Shown: positions 57,031 through 64,000 of the stretch, one piece after another | How the letters are laid out: each line of letters opens with the position of its first letter | Position numbering within the stretch: position 1 is the first letter of the stretch | From: Thermoplasmatales archaeon SW_10_69_26 | GTDB lineage: Archaea; Thermoplasmatota; SW-10-69-26 | NCBI GenBank assembly: GCA_003009755.1 | Contig: PXUB01000003.1 | Coordinates: 25,667-89,666, forward strand | Reading direction: 5' to 3' | Length of the DNA stretch: 64,000 nt | Program-made: the position numbers and the translations under genes | The notes under the pieces: model-generated | The model's input: the letters and a program-made list of their open reading frames with translations, nothing else | The model's database searches: none | Told to the model about the DNA's origin: nothing

Positions 57031-58068
57031 GTGTCCCTCGCCATCGTCACGCATCCGGCCTGCGAGGCTCACGCCCCGCCGGACGATCGACGCAGCGGGC
57101 ATCCCGAGCGACCACAGCGGCTCCCCGCCGCGCTGGCCGGCACCGAGGCGATCCCCGACGTCGACCGGGTCGAGGCTCGGGAGGCCGACACCGACGAGCT
57201 GGCGACGGTGCACACGAGCCAGCACGTCCAGGACGTCGAGCGGGCGGCCCGAGCGGGCGAGTGGATCGATTCGGACACCTACGCCCTGCCGGACAGCTGG
57301 GAGGCGGCCCGCCGCAGCGCCGGCGCCGCCGTGCAGGTCGCCCGCCGGACGATGGACGGCCAGCCGGCGTTCGCCGTCGCGCGCCCGCCCGGCCACCACG
57401 CCGAGCCCGCCGAGGCGATGGGCTTTTGCTTGTTCAACAGCGTCGCGCTCGCGGCCGAGACGCTCACCCGCGAGGGCCACCGGGTCGCCATCGTCGACGT
57501 CGACGTCCACCACGGCAACGGCACGCAGGCGATCTTCGCCGACCGCCCAGACGTCCTGTACGCCAGCATCCACCAATCCCCCTTCTACCCGGGGACAGGC
57601 CTGGCCCACGAGACAGGCACCGGACCCGGCGAGGGCTACACCGTGAACCTGCCCGTCCCCGCCGGCACCGGGCACGCCGGCTGGCTCGAGCTGATCGAAC
57701 GCGTCATCGTGCCCGTGCTGGAGAGCTTCGACCCGGACGCGGTGCTCGTCAGCGCCGGGTTCGACGCCCACCGCAAGGACCCCGTCGGTGGTCTCGACCT
57801 CGTCTCGGACACTTTCCACGAGGCGATCGAGCGCCTGCGGCACCCCCGCTGGCCGGTGGGCGCCGTGCTGGAAGGTGGCTACTCGCTGGAGGCGCTGGAG
57901 ACGTGCGTGGCCGCGACCGGATGCGCGCTCGCCGGCCAGGCGAACCCCGAGCGGGAGACGATCGAGCAGGGCGTGCGGCCCTGGGGGATGGTGGAAAGCG
58001 ACGTCACCCATCACCACGGCGAGCACTGGCCGATCCATACCGGGTCCCGCGACGTCCGGCTCGAGTAG
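57031..58068 (+). CDS. histone deacetylase/acetoin-utilisation family deacetylase
   Basis: 345 residues. Zn-deacetylase motifs are complete: ARPPGHHAEPAEAMGFCLFN (catalytic His pair), VDVDVHHGNGTQAIF (metal Asp and His), SAGFDAHRKDPVGGLDL (Asp) and LEGGYSLEAL (Gly-Gly-Tyr). Such enzymes deacetylate proteins or small amides such as acetylpolyamines. GTG 57031 follows the dispersed repeat. A regulator role on archaeal histones is possible but not shown. Confidence 0.9.
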   Translation: MSLAIVTHPACEAHAPPDDRRSGHPERPQRLPAALAGTEAIPDVDRVEAREADTDELATVHTSQHVQDVERAARAGEWIDSDTYALPDSWEAARRSAGAAVQVARRTMDGQPAFAVARPPGHHAEPAEAMGFCLFNSVALAAETLTREGHRVAIVDVDVHHGNGTQAIFADRPDVLYASIHQSPFYPGTGLAHETGTGPGEGYTVNLPVPAGTGHAGWLELIERVIVPVLESFDPDAVLVSAGFDAHRKDPVGGLDLVSDTFHEAIERLRHPRWPVGAVLEGGYSLEALETCVAATGCALAGQANPERETIEQGVRPWGMVESDVTHHHGEHWPIHTGSRDVRLE

Positions 58069-58212
58069 GCGCCAGCGGGTGGGGGTGATGGTCGAGGGGC
58101 CCAGCGGCTGCAGGCCGAGGCGGAGGGCCGGGTCCAGGCGGGTCGGACTGGGTGAGGGATGCGCCGGAACACTCTTAAGCCGTCTGCGTTCGTGTGATAC
58201 CGAGAGGTTCTC

Positions 58213-59760
58213 ATGAACAGCCGCCTCGTTCTCGTCGTCGCGTTCACGATGCTGACCGTCCCGCTGGTCGGATGCATCGGCCAGCAGACGGATGAGATCG
58301 GATCGCAATCGGCCGAAGATCCGACCCAGGAGGTGGACACGCCCGGCAACCCCGCTCAAGCCTACGTCGCGGACGGGGATAGCGCCACCGAGATCGACGC
58401 CGAGGACGTCCTCGCCGAGGGCGTCCCGGCCCCCAGCGGGATCGACCGCCACATGGACCTGGACGAGGAGAACGTCTTCGAGCCGACGATCGGCGTCACG
58501 AGCGAGGGCAACATCTTCGTGTCCAACCTCGGCGGCTCCGCCGGCACCGACTACTCCTCGCTGCTCCGCAGCACCGACGACGGCGAGACGTGGGAGGACG
58601 TGACCGGCTCGGTCGGTCCCGTCTCCAGCCCGCCGCAGAGCAACGACCCCTACGTGTACGTCGACGAGGAGACCGACCGCATCTACAACCTCGACATGCA
58701 GGGCCTGCAAGGCAACTACATCCGCTGGAGCGACGACGAGGGCGAAACGTGGACGCCGCGCCCGCAGGCCGGCGAGACCCCCGTGCTCGACCACCCGACC
58801 CTGTTCGCCGGCGACCCGACGACGCTCGAGACGACGGCCTACGAGAACGTCGTCTACCTGTGCGTGAACCGCGTCGCCGACAGCGCCTGTACGACGAGCC
58901 TCGACGGCGGCGTGACCTGGCGACCCTTCACGACCGTGTACCCCGGCGCCGACCAAGGCGTCGCCAGCGAGGCCGAGGGCTTCTGCGGCGGCCTGCACGC
59001 CCACGGCACCACCGGTCCCAACGGCACCGCCTACCTGCCCAAGGGCCACTGCGGCCTGCCCACCGTCGCCGTCAGCACCGACGACGGCGCCACGTGGCAG
59101 CTGCACGAGATCTCCACCGAGGTCGAGGCCGGCGACCATGAGGTCGCCATCGCCACCGACGACGAGGGCACCGTCTACGCCTTCTGGTACAACGACGACA
59201 ACGAGGGCTACCTGGCCCACAGCACCGACAAGGGGCAGACCTGGAGCGACCCCGTCAACGTCGACCCGCCCGGCACCAGCCTGACCCAGTTCCCGACGAT
59301 CGCCGCCACCGGTGACGGCTCCGTCGCGCTGTCCTACGTCGCCACGACCGACGACATCGACAGCTTCGAGGACGCCGACGAGGAGACGACCTGGAACGCC
59401 TACATCACGACGGTCACGAACGCCACCAGCGAGGAGCCGGCGTTCCTCACGACGACCGCCAACGACCCCGAGGACCCGATCGCTCGCGGCAACTGCAACT
59501 CCGGCAACCGCTGCTTCGGCGACGAAGGCGGCTCGCTCGGCGACTTCATCGACGTCGTCATCGACGACGACGGTCGCCCGTGGGCCGCCCTCGTGGACAC
59601 CTGCACCGAGGACTGCGTCGACGATCCCTCCGCCGGCCGCGACGTCGGCGTCGGCTTCGTCGGCACCGTCAACCAAGGCCCCTCGCTCGAGGACCCCACC
59701 CAGGCCCTCGACCCGCTGGTCACCCCCGACGACGTCCCGAACGCGACCGGGGACGACTGA
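58213..59760 (+). CDS. BNR/Asp-box lipoprotein, paralogue 1
   Basis: 515 residues. Lipoprotein signal (LVLVVAFTMLTVPLVGC), a Thr/Asp-rich linker, then a sialidase-like beta-propeller with Asp-boxes: STDDGETWEDV, SDDEGETWTP, SLDGGVTWRP, STDDGATWQL, STDKGQTWSD. Arg-triad sialidase residues are not evident. Cysteine pairs occur (CNSGNRC, CTEDC). A surface-anchored glycan- or protein-binding propeller is the safest reading. ctcttaagcc lies ~40 bp upstream. The paralogue follows after 6 bp. Confidence 0.75.
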   Translation: MNSRLVLVVAFTMLTVPLVGCIGQQTDEIGSQSAEDPTQEVDTPGNPAQAYVADGDSATEIDAEDVLAEGVPAPSGIDRHMDLDEENVFEPTIGVTSEGNIFVSNLGGSAGTDYSSLLRSTDDGETWEDVTGSVGPVSSPPQSNDPYVYVDEETDRIYNLDMQGLQGNYIRWSDDEGETWTPRPQAGETPVLDHPTLFAGDPTTLETTAYENVVYLCVNRVADSACTTSLDGGVTWRPFTTVYPGADQGVASEAEGFCGGLHAHGTTGPNGTAYLPKGHCGLPTVAVSTDDGATWQLHEISTEVEAGDHEVAIATDDEGTVYAFWYNDDNEGYLAHSTDKGQTWSDPVNVDPPGTSLTQFPTIAATGDGSVALSYVATTDDIDSFEDADEETTWNAYITTVTNATSEEPAFLTTTANDPEDPIARGNCNSGNRCFGDEGGSLGDFIDVVIDDDGRPWAALVDTCTEDCVDDPSAGRDVGVGFVGTVNQGPSLEDPTQALDPLVTPDDVPNATGDD

Positions 59761-59766
59761 TCCGAG

Positions 59767-61302
59767 GTGGACGAGGTGTCGGCTCGCCTCCCCCTCGCCC
59801 TGGCAGTCCTCGTGCTGGCGGCCCCGCTGGCCGGCTGCATCGGGACCACCCGGGACGACACGGTGCAGGCGCAGAACGCAACCGACAACGTGACCGAGCC
59901 CGAGCCGACCGTCGGCAACCCGGCCGAGGTCTACGTCGCCGGCACCAACGCCAGCTCGGCGCTCGGCAACGCCACCGGCGAGCTGCCGGTCGGCATCGGT
60001 CTGCCCGTCCCGGGTCCGCTGTTCGAGCCGACGATCGGCGTCACCAGCGAGGGCACGCTGTTCGTGTCCAACACCGGCAGGGGCGAGCTCACCGAGGAGG
60101 ACCCACCGCCCGACACCGAGTACTCCTCGATCCTGCGCAGCACCGACGACGGCGAGACGTGGGAGGACGTGACCGGCTCGGTCGGTCCCGTGTCGGTCCC
60201 GCCGGAGACCGGCGACCCCTACGTGTACGTCGACGAGGAGACCGACCGCGTCTACAACCTCGACATGATCGGGCTCAACTGCAACTGGGTCCGCTTCAGC
60301 GACGACGCCGGCGATTCCTGGGTCAACAACCCGGCCGGTTGCGGCCAACCGCCGGTCCTCGACCACCCGACGATCTTCGCCGGCGACCCGACGACGCTCG
60401 AGACGACGGCCTACGAGAACGTCGTCTACCTGTGCGTCAACCGGGTCGCCGACAGCGCGTGCGCGACCAGCCTCGACGGCGGCGTGACTTGGAGCCCGTT
60501 CCGCACCGTCTACCCCGGCGCCGAAGCCGACGGCAGCTTCTGCGGCGGCCTGCACGCCCACGGCACGACCGGTCCCGAGGGCACCGCCTACCTCCCCAAG
60601 GGCCAATGCGGCACGCCCACCCTAGCCATCAGCCAGGACAACGGTCTCACCTGGGAGACCGTCGAGATCACGACCGAGGTCCCCTCGGTCGGCCACGAGG
60701 TCGCCATCGCCACCGACGACCAAGCCAACGTGTTCGCCCACTGGATCGGCGAGGACCTGCACGCCTACCTGGCCTACAGCGAGGACCAGGGCCGGACGTG
60801 GAGCGAGCCCGTCGACGTCACACCGCCCGACGTCGAGCTGACCAGCCACCCCACGATCGCGGCCGGCGCGAACGGCTCCGTCGCGCTCGCCTACGTCGGC
60901 ACCGAGACCGCCGCCAGCGGCTACGGCGAGGTGTCGGCCAACGCGACCTGGAACGGCTACATCACGACCGTGCTCGACGCCCGCACCGCCGAGCCGACCG
61001 TCACGACCGTCACCGCCAACGATCCCGACAACCCGCTGGCCCGGGGCGAGTGCGGCGGCACGCGGTGCCGGGCGGCCAACGACGCCGGCATCGGCGACTT
61101 CATCGACGTCACGATCGACGACGACGGTCGCCCGTGGGCCGCCTTCGTCGACGTCTGCCTCGAGACGTGCGAGCAGACCGGTGAGTCGGTGCGCGAGGAG
61201 GGCATCGGGTTCGTCGGCACGCTCACCGAGGGCTCCGCGCTCGTCGGCGACGGCGCGCTCGAACCGCTGGACGCCGAGCCCCCGAACGCGACCGAGAGCT
61301 GA
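59767..61302 (+). CDS. BNR/Asp-box lipoprotein, paralogue 2
   Basis: 511 residues from GTG 59767 (GTG 59776 also possible). Lipobox LAAPLAGC, then the same propeller as paralogue 1: STDDGETWEDV, SDDAGDSWVN, SLDGGVTWSP, SQDNGLTWET, SEDQGRTWSE. Several stretches, such as the one around 60130-60190, are nearly identical at the DNA level to paralogue 1, which suggests recent duplication or gene conversion. The spacing implies co-transcription. Confidence 0.75.
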   Translation: MDEVSARLPLALAVLVLAAPLAGCIGTTRDDTVQAQNATDNVTEPEPTVGNPAEVYVAGTNASSALGNATGELPVGIGLPVPGPLFEPTIGVTSEGTLFVSNTGRGELTEEDPPPDTEYSSILRSTDDGETWEDVTGSVGPVSVPPETGDPYVYVDEETDRVYNLDMIGLNCNWVRFSDDAGDSWVNNPAGCGQPPVLDHPTIFAGDPTTLETTAYENVVYLCVNRVADSACATSLDGGVTWSPFRTVYPGAEADGSFCGGLHAHGTTGPEGTAYLPKGQCGTPTLAISQDNGLTWETVEITTEVPSVGHEVAIATDDQANVFAHWIGEDLHAYLAYSEDQGRTWSEPVDVTPPDVELTSHPTIAAGANGSVALAYVGTETAASGYGEVSANATWNGYITTVLDARTAEPTVTTVTANDPDNPLARGECGGTRCRAANDAGIGDFIDVTIDDDGRPWAAFVDVCLETCEQTGESVREEGIGFVGTLTEGSALVGDGALEPLDAEPPNATES

Positions 61303-61317
61303 CCGAGGCTCGCGGGA

Positions 61318-61326
61318 CCGTTAACA
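61318..61326 (+). promoter_or_regulatory. TATA-like element of the DUF3179 gene
   Basis: ccgttaaca, about 27-30 bp before the ATG at 61351. Confidence 0.5.
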
Positions 61327-61350
61327 AGGCGGGGCTCGTTCGGGGCCACG

Positions 61351-62316
61351 ATGCCCGACGTCCGGTTCCTGTTCGCCGCCAGCCTGGCCTCGCCCGATCC
61401 CGGGCTCGAGGACCTCGACGACCAGATGCCCCGCGGTGCCGCCGAGGGCGAGATCCCCGCCCTCGACGACCCCGAGTTCGGCGAGGGTCGCTGGCTGCGC
61501 AGCGAGGACCCCGTCATCGTCGTCGAGGTCGACGACCAAGCCCGATGCTACCCGCTGCGGGTGCTCGACTACCACGAGATCGTCGACGACGAGATCGCCG
61601 GCCACCCCGTCGCCGTCACCTTCTGCCCGCTGTCCGGCGCCGGCATCGCGTGGGATCGACGCGTCGGTGACCGCGAGCTATCATTCCTCGTCAGCGGCCG
61701 CCTGTACCGCAACGATCTCGTCATGAAGGACCGCGAGACCGGCAGCCTGTGGCCCCAGATCCTCGGCCGGGCCCTCCACGGCGAGCTCCAATGCACCCAG
61801 CTGGCCTACGTGCCCACCTGGCGGACCACCTACGGCTGGTTCCGCCAACGCTACCCCGACGGCCTCGTGCTCTCGCGCCCGGGCCGCCACCGCGCCATCC
61901 AGTACGAGTCCCGCGCCAACCCCGGCTACCCCGACAGCGACCAGACGCTGTTCGAGCCCGAGCACGAGGACGAGCGCATACCTCGCAAGCGCCGCGTGGT
62001 CGGCCTCGCCCACGGGGACGACGCGCTGGCGATCCGGCGCTGGGACCTCGAGGAGGTCGGCCTGACGATCGAGACCGTCGGCGGCGAGGACGTCATCCTC
62101 GGCGTCGTCCGCGGCCGCACCGTCGCCTGGTGGACCGGCGACAGGACCTTCACTGTCGACGAAGACGGCTACCTCGTCGGACCCCGCGGCGAGCGCTGGG
62201 ACAGCTACCACGGCCGCGAGGGCAACCGACACCTCGAGCCCGCCCCCGTCGTCGACTGCTTCTGGTTCGCCTGGGCCGACATCCACCCCGACACGCGCCT
62301 TTGGCACGAGACCTGA
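61351..62316 (+). CDS. DUF3179 protein
   Basis: 321 residues: YPLRVLDYHEIVDDEIAGHP, VAVTFCPLSGAGIAWDRRVG, GRLYRNDLVMKDRETGSLWP and QILGRALHGELQC are family hallmarks, including the conserved Cys-Pro-Leu and Asp-Arg-Glu-Thr-Gly-Ser. DUF3179 proteins are common in marine and halophilic microbes and uncharacterised. No signal peptide is seen in this copy, whereas many relatives are exported. Confidence 0.85.
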   Translation: MPDVRFLFAASLASPDPGLEDLDDQMPRGAAEGEIPALDDPEFGEGRWLRSEDPVIVVEVDDQARCYPLRVLDYHEIVDDEIAGHPVAVTFCPLSGAGIAWDRRVGDRELSFLVSGRLYRNDLVMKDRETGSLWPQILGRALHGELQCTQLAYVPTWRTTYGWFRQRYPDGLVLSRPGRHRAIQYESRANPGYPDSDQTLFEPEHEDERIPRKRRVVGLAHGDDALAIRRWDLEEVGLTIETVGGEDVILGVVRGRTVAWWTGDRTFTVDEDGYLVGPRGERWDSYHGREGNRHLEPAPVVDCFWFAWADIHPDTRLWHET

Positions 62317-62343
62317 GGTGGTGGCGCGCGCGGTTGGCGGTGA

Positions 62344-62381
62344 GCACACAGAGCCACACAGGCACGGAGGCACAGAGAAGG
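62344..62381. repeat. short CACAGAG/CACGGAG-type dispersed repeat
   Basis: gcacacagagccacacaggc then acggaggcacagagaagg: a tandem-like purine/CAC repeat of a sort scattered in many prokaryote genomes. A weaker relative (aacacgcagaggagagcc) lies after the PfkB gene near 53018. It marks the spacer between DUF3179 and the IS110 element. Confidence 0.4.
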
Positions 62382-62459
62382 GGGAGGGGGGACAGCTCAG
62401 GGATCGAGATGCGAAGAAGAGGTGGGAGTAGCGGAGGACAGGCGGGAAAGGTCGAACCG

Positions 62460-62660
62460 TGACCATGCCGTTGCCCGAGCGAGCTCCTTCGGAGGGTGTT
62501 GCTTTCGGGTCGCCCCTCCCTAGCCGTCGGTGTCGAGGTCGGCTGGCGATCGCAGCCTTCCCCTCCACCGGGGCTGACCGGTGGTGCTGGCTGAGATCAA
62601 CCTCCTTCAGGCGCGGCCCCGATTCGCACGGGGCCGCGCACCGCGGCCTGCCTGGAGGAG
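62460..62660 (+). ncRNA. candidate bridge RNA region of the IS110 element
   Basis: The ~200 bp before the transposase start carries strong hairpins: CCACCGG-GGCTGA-CCGGTGG (62565-62584) and GCGCGGCCCCG-ATTCGCA-CGGGGCCGCGC (62611-62639, perfect 11 bp). IS110-group elements are known to express a bridge RNA from the non-coding end before the recombinase gene. Location and folding fit; the target- and donor-binding loops cannot be assigned from one copy. Confidence 0.35.
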
Positions 62661-62665
62661 ACAGG

Positions 62666-63748
62666 ATGCGCTACGCCGGCATCGACATCAGCAACAACCG
62701 CTTGGACCTGTGCGTGGTGGACGAGACGGGCGACGTCGTTCACCGAGACGAGCTTGCGAACAACGAGGCGGGCTACGAGGAGTTGACCGAACTCCTCACC
62801 CCCGAGGATCCGATCGGGCTCGAGGTTGGCACGTTGGCCTACCCGGTGCACGATTTCATGGTCGAGCGAGGCTACACCGTCCGGTTGGGCGATTCGCAGC
62901 GGATGAAGACGATCTGGCAGTGCGATCAGAAGTTCGACGGCAAGGACGCCTTCGAGATCGCGGATCTTCTTCGGATCGACAAGTTCCCCGAGGTCCACAT
63001 CCCCGACCCGGACGTGCTCGAGGCGCGCGAGTTGATTCGGGCGCGCAAAGACGTGGTCGAGCAGTGTACGCAGGCCAAGCAGCGGTTGGGCTCGTATCTG
63101 CGTCGGGAGGGGATCGATCCGCCGTTCGGCTCGGATGCATTGTACGGGGAGAAGGGACGAGCGTGGCTGCGTGAGCAGGATCTTGACGCAAAGAAGCGGT
63201 CGTTGATGGAGGCGCACTTGGCGCAGATCGAGGCTCTCGAGCCGCGGGTCGAGGAGTTGGATGAGATGGTGGCCGGGTTGATCGTGGATGATGCGATCGT
63301 GGATCGGCTCGTCTCGATCCCCGGCGTAGGGCTGCATAATGCGGCGGTGTTGCGTTTCGAGGTCGGGTCGATGGAGCGCTTCGACACGATCGGGCACTTT
63401 CGAGCCTACGCGGGTGGAGCTCCCCGGAATCGGCAGAGTGGTGGGCCGGCGCGGCAGGAGGGGCCGGTGCGTCGGTGCAACAAGCGGGTGAAGGCGGCGG
63501 TGGGGATCGCGGCGGAGTCGGCGGCAGTGAAGACGAAGGGCGAGAATCCGGTGAAGGCGATCTATCGCAAGCAGCGGGGCAAGGGCAAGCCTCGCAGCAA
63601 TGCTCTTGGACATGCTCGGGGGAAGATGTGCAACACGATCTATGCGGTCTGGACGAAGGGCGAGGAGTGTCGGTGGGGGAGTGAGGCGACGGCGGAGAAC
63701 AAGCGGTTGAAGATTAAGCGTCTGGCTCGCCGGGGGTCGGCTTCATGA
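62666..63748 (+). mobile_element. IS110-family transposase (RuvC-like plus Transposase_20)
   Basis: 360 residues. The N-terminal RuvC-like half has the DEDD-type acids: Asp7 in YAGIDISNNRLDLCVVDE, Glu53 in IGLEVGTLAYP, and Asp91/Asp94 in QKFDGKDAFEIADLL. The C-terminal Transposase_20 half carries LVSIPGVGLHNAAVLRFEVG and the serine of PRNRQSGGPA. GGAGGAG precedes the ATG. IS110 enzymes integrate circular DNA without terminal inverted repeats, guided by a bridge RNA. Third positions are much richer in A/T than in the neighbours (ttggatgagatggtggccgg), a sign of recent arrival. Element ends are not recognisable from one copy. 63749-64000 holds no gene I can support. Confidence 0.92.
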
Positions 63749-64000
63749 CCGCTTCCCCCCCGATGACGGTGTAGGAGACGTCTTTGGGGGCTTGCGGCAC
63801 TGGCGTTCCCGGGTGGGCTTCGTGTTCGATTGCGGCCGTGGTGGACCGCTTAGACCGGGTTGCCTGGATTCCTGGGTTCGCCCGAGCCGTCGCCCCCGGC
63901 GGGCCGGACATCACAGTCATGTGCGTGGAGGTTGGTTAGTGCTTCGTGTAGGCTGCGGGGGTGGTTGGTTGCCCGCCAGCACCACAGACCGGAGGGGGGG

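Noticed and set aside
63714..63920. 68-residue minus-strand ORF after the transposase
   Set aside because: It overlaps the transposase 3' end, has no recognisable similarity and unremarkable codon use.
1..64000. tRNA, rRNA and CRISPR arrays
   Set aside because: I looked for T-loop consensus, rRNA cores and regularly spaced repeats and found none convincing.

Overview
The window is about 64 kb of very GC-rich DNA that reads as the chromosome of an archaeon, probably a halophile. Archaeal markers are translation factor aIF1A (28014-28331), archaeal-type triosephosphate isomerase (26281-27009), type II phosphorylating GAPDH (24283-25326), a stand-alone GMP synthase glutaminase subunit (25417-25989), S10 (56358-56669), a diphthamide synthase (51338-52030), and many genes with a T-rich TATA-like element 25-35 bp before the start codon, as expected for leaderless mRNAs. 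The proteins are strongly acidic (Asp/Glu-rich, Lys-poor), which suggests a salt-in halophile. An uncultured euryarchaeal lineage (Thermoplasmatota-like or near the haloarchaea) is my best guess; the sequence does not settle it. I found no rRNA, tRNA or CRISPR array.

Layout. 0-10 kb is the most rearranged part: two secreted proteins made of DDxY repeats, a CYP152-type P450, an iron alcohol dehydrogenase, and two toxin-antitoxin modules (Xre/RES and MNT/HEPN). Each module lies between an intact housekeeping gene and a degraded second copy of that gene's 3' end. 9.8-23 kb is a metabolic and informational block: HPPD, a tightly overlapping IMPase/NAD kinase/JAMM operon, ferredoxin, a fumarylacetoacetate-hydrolase-family enzyme, a tRNA m1A methyltransferase, a cyclophilin-FKBP lipoprotein, an SDR lacking its catalytic residues, a strongly structured candidate ncRNA, and aconitase. 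23-33 kb holds hemerythrin, GAPDH, guaAA, tpiA, YbaK, aIF1A, thiamine-binding-type proteins (one intact, one frameshifted) and three tandem DUF429 proteins.

33-37 kb carries a family of small cysteine-rich secreted proteins. 36.9-40 kb is a metal-uptake locus: a NikR-like regulator followed by a ZnuA/C/B-type ABC transporter. 40-47.5 kb has an isopropylmalate-synthase-family enzyme, a second P450, a tandem pair of amino-acid dehydrogenases whose first member has lost its active site, a rhomboid protease and NAD synthetase. 47.5-62.3 kb has a large orphan secreted protein, a nitrilase, dph6, a PfkB kinase, an amidohydrolase, S10, an HDAC-family deacetylase, two BNR-repeat lipoproteins and a DUF3179 protein. 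The window ends in an IS110-family element with lower GC and different codon use.

Recurrent themes are local duplication with decay (gene tails, thiamine-binding protein, secreted paralogues, dehydrogenases, BNR proteins) and a ~165-bp imperfect palindrome present three times. The functionally linked groups are the zinc/nickel uptake operon, the cofactor operon (IMPase-NADK-JAMM), and scattered tyrosine-catabolism genes (HPPD and an FAH-family hydrolase, with no homogentisate dioxygenase here).
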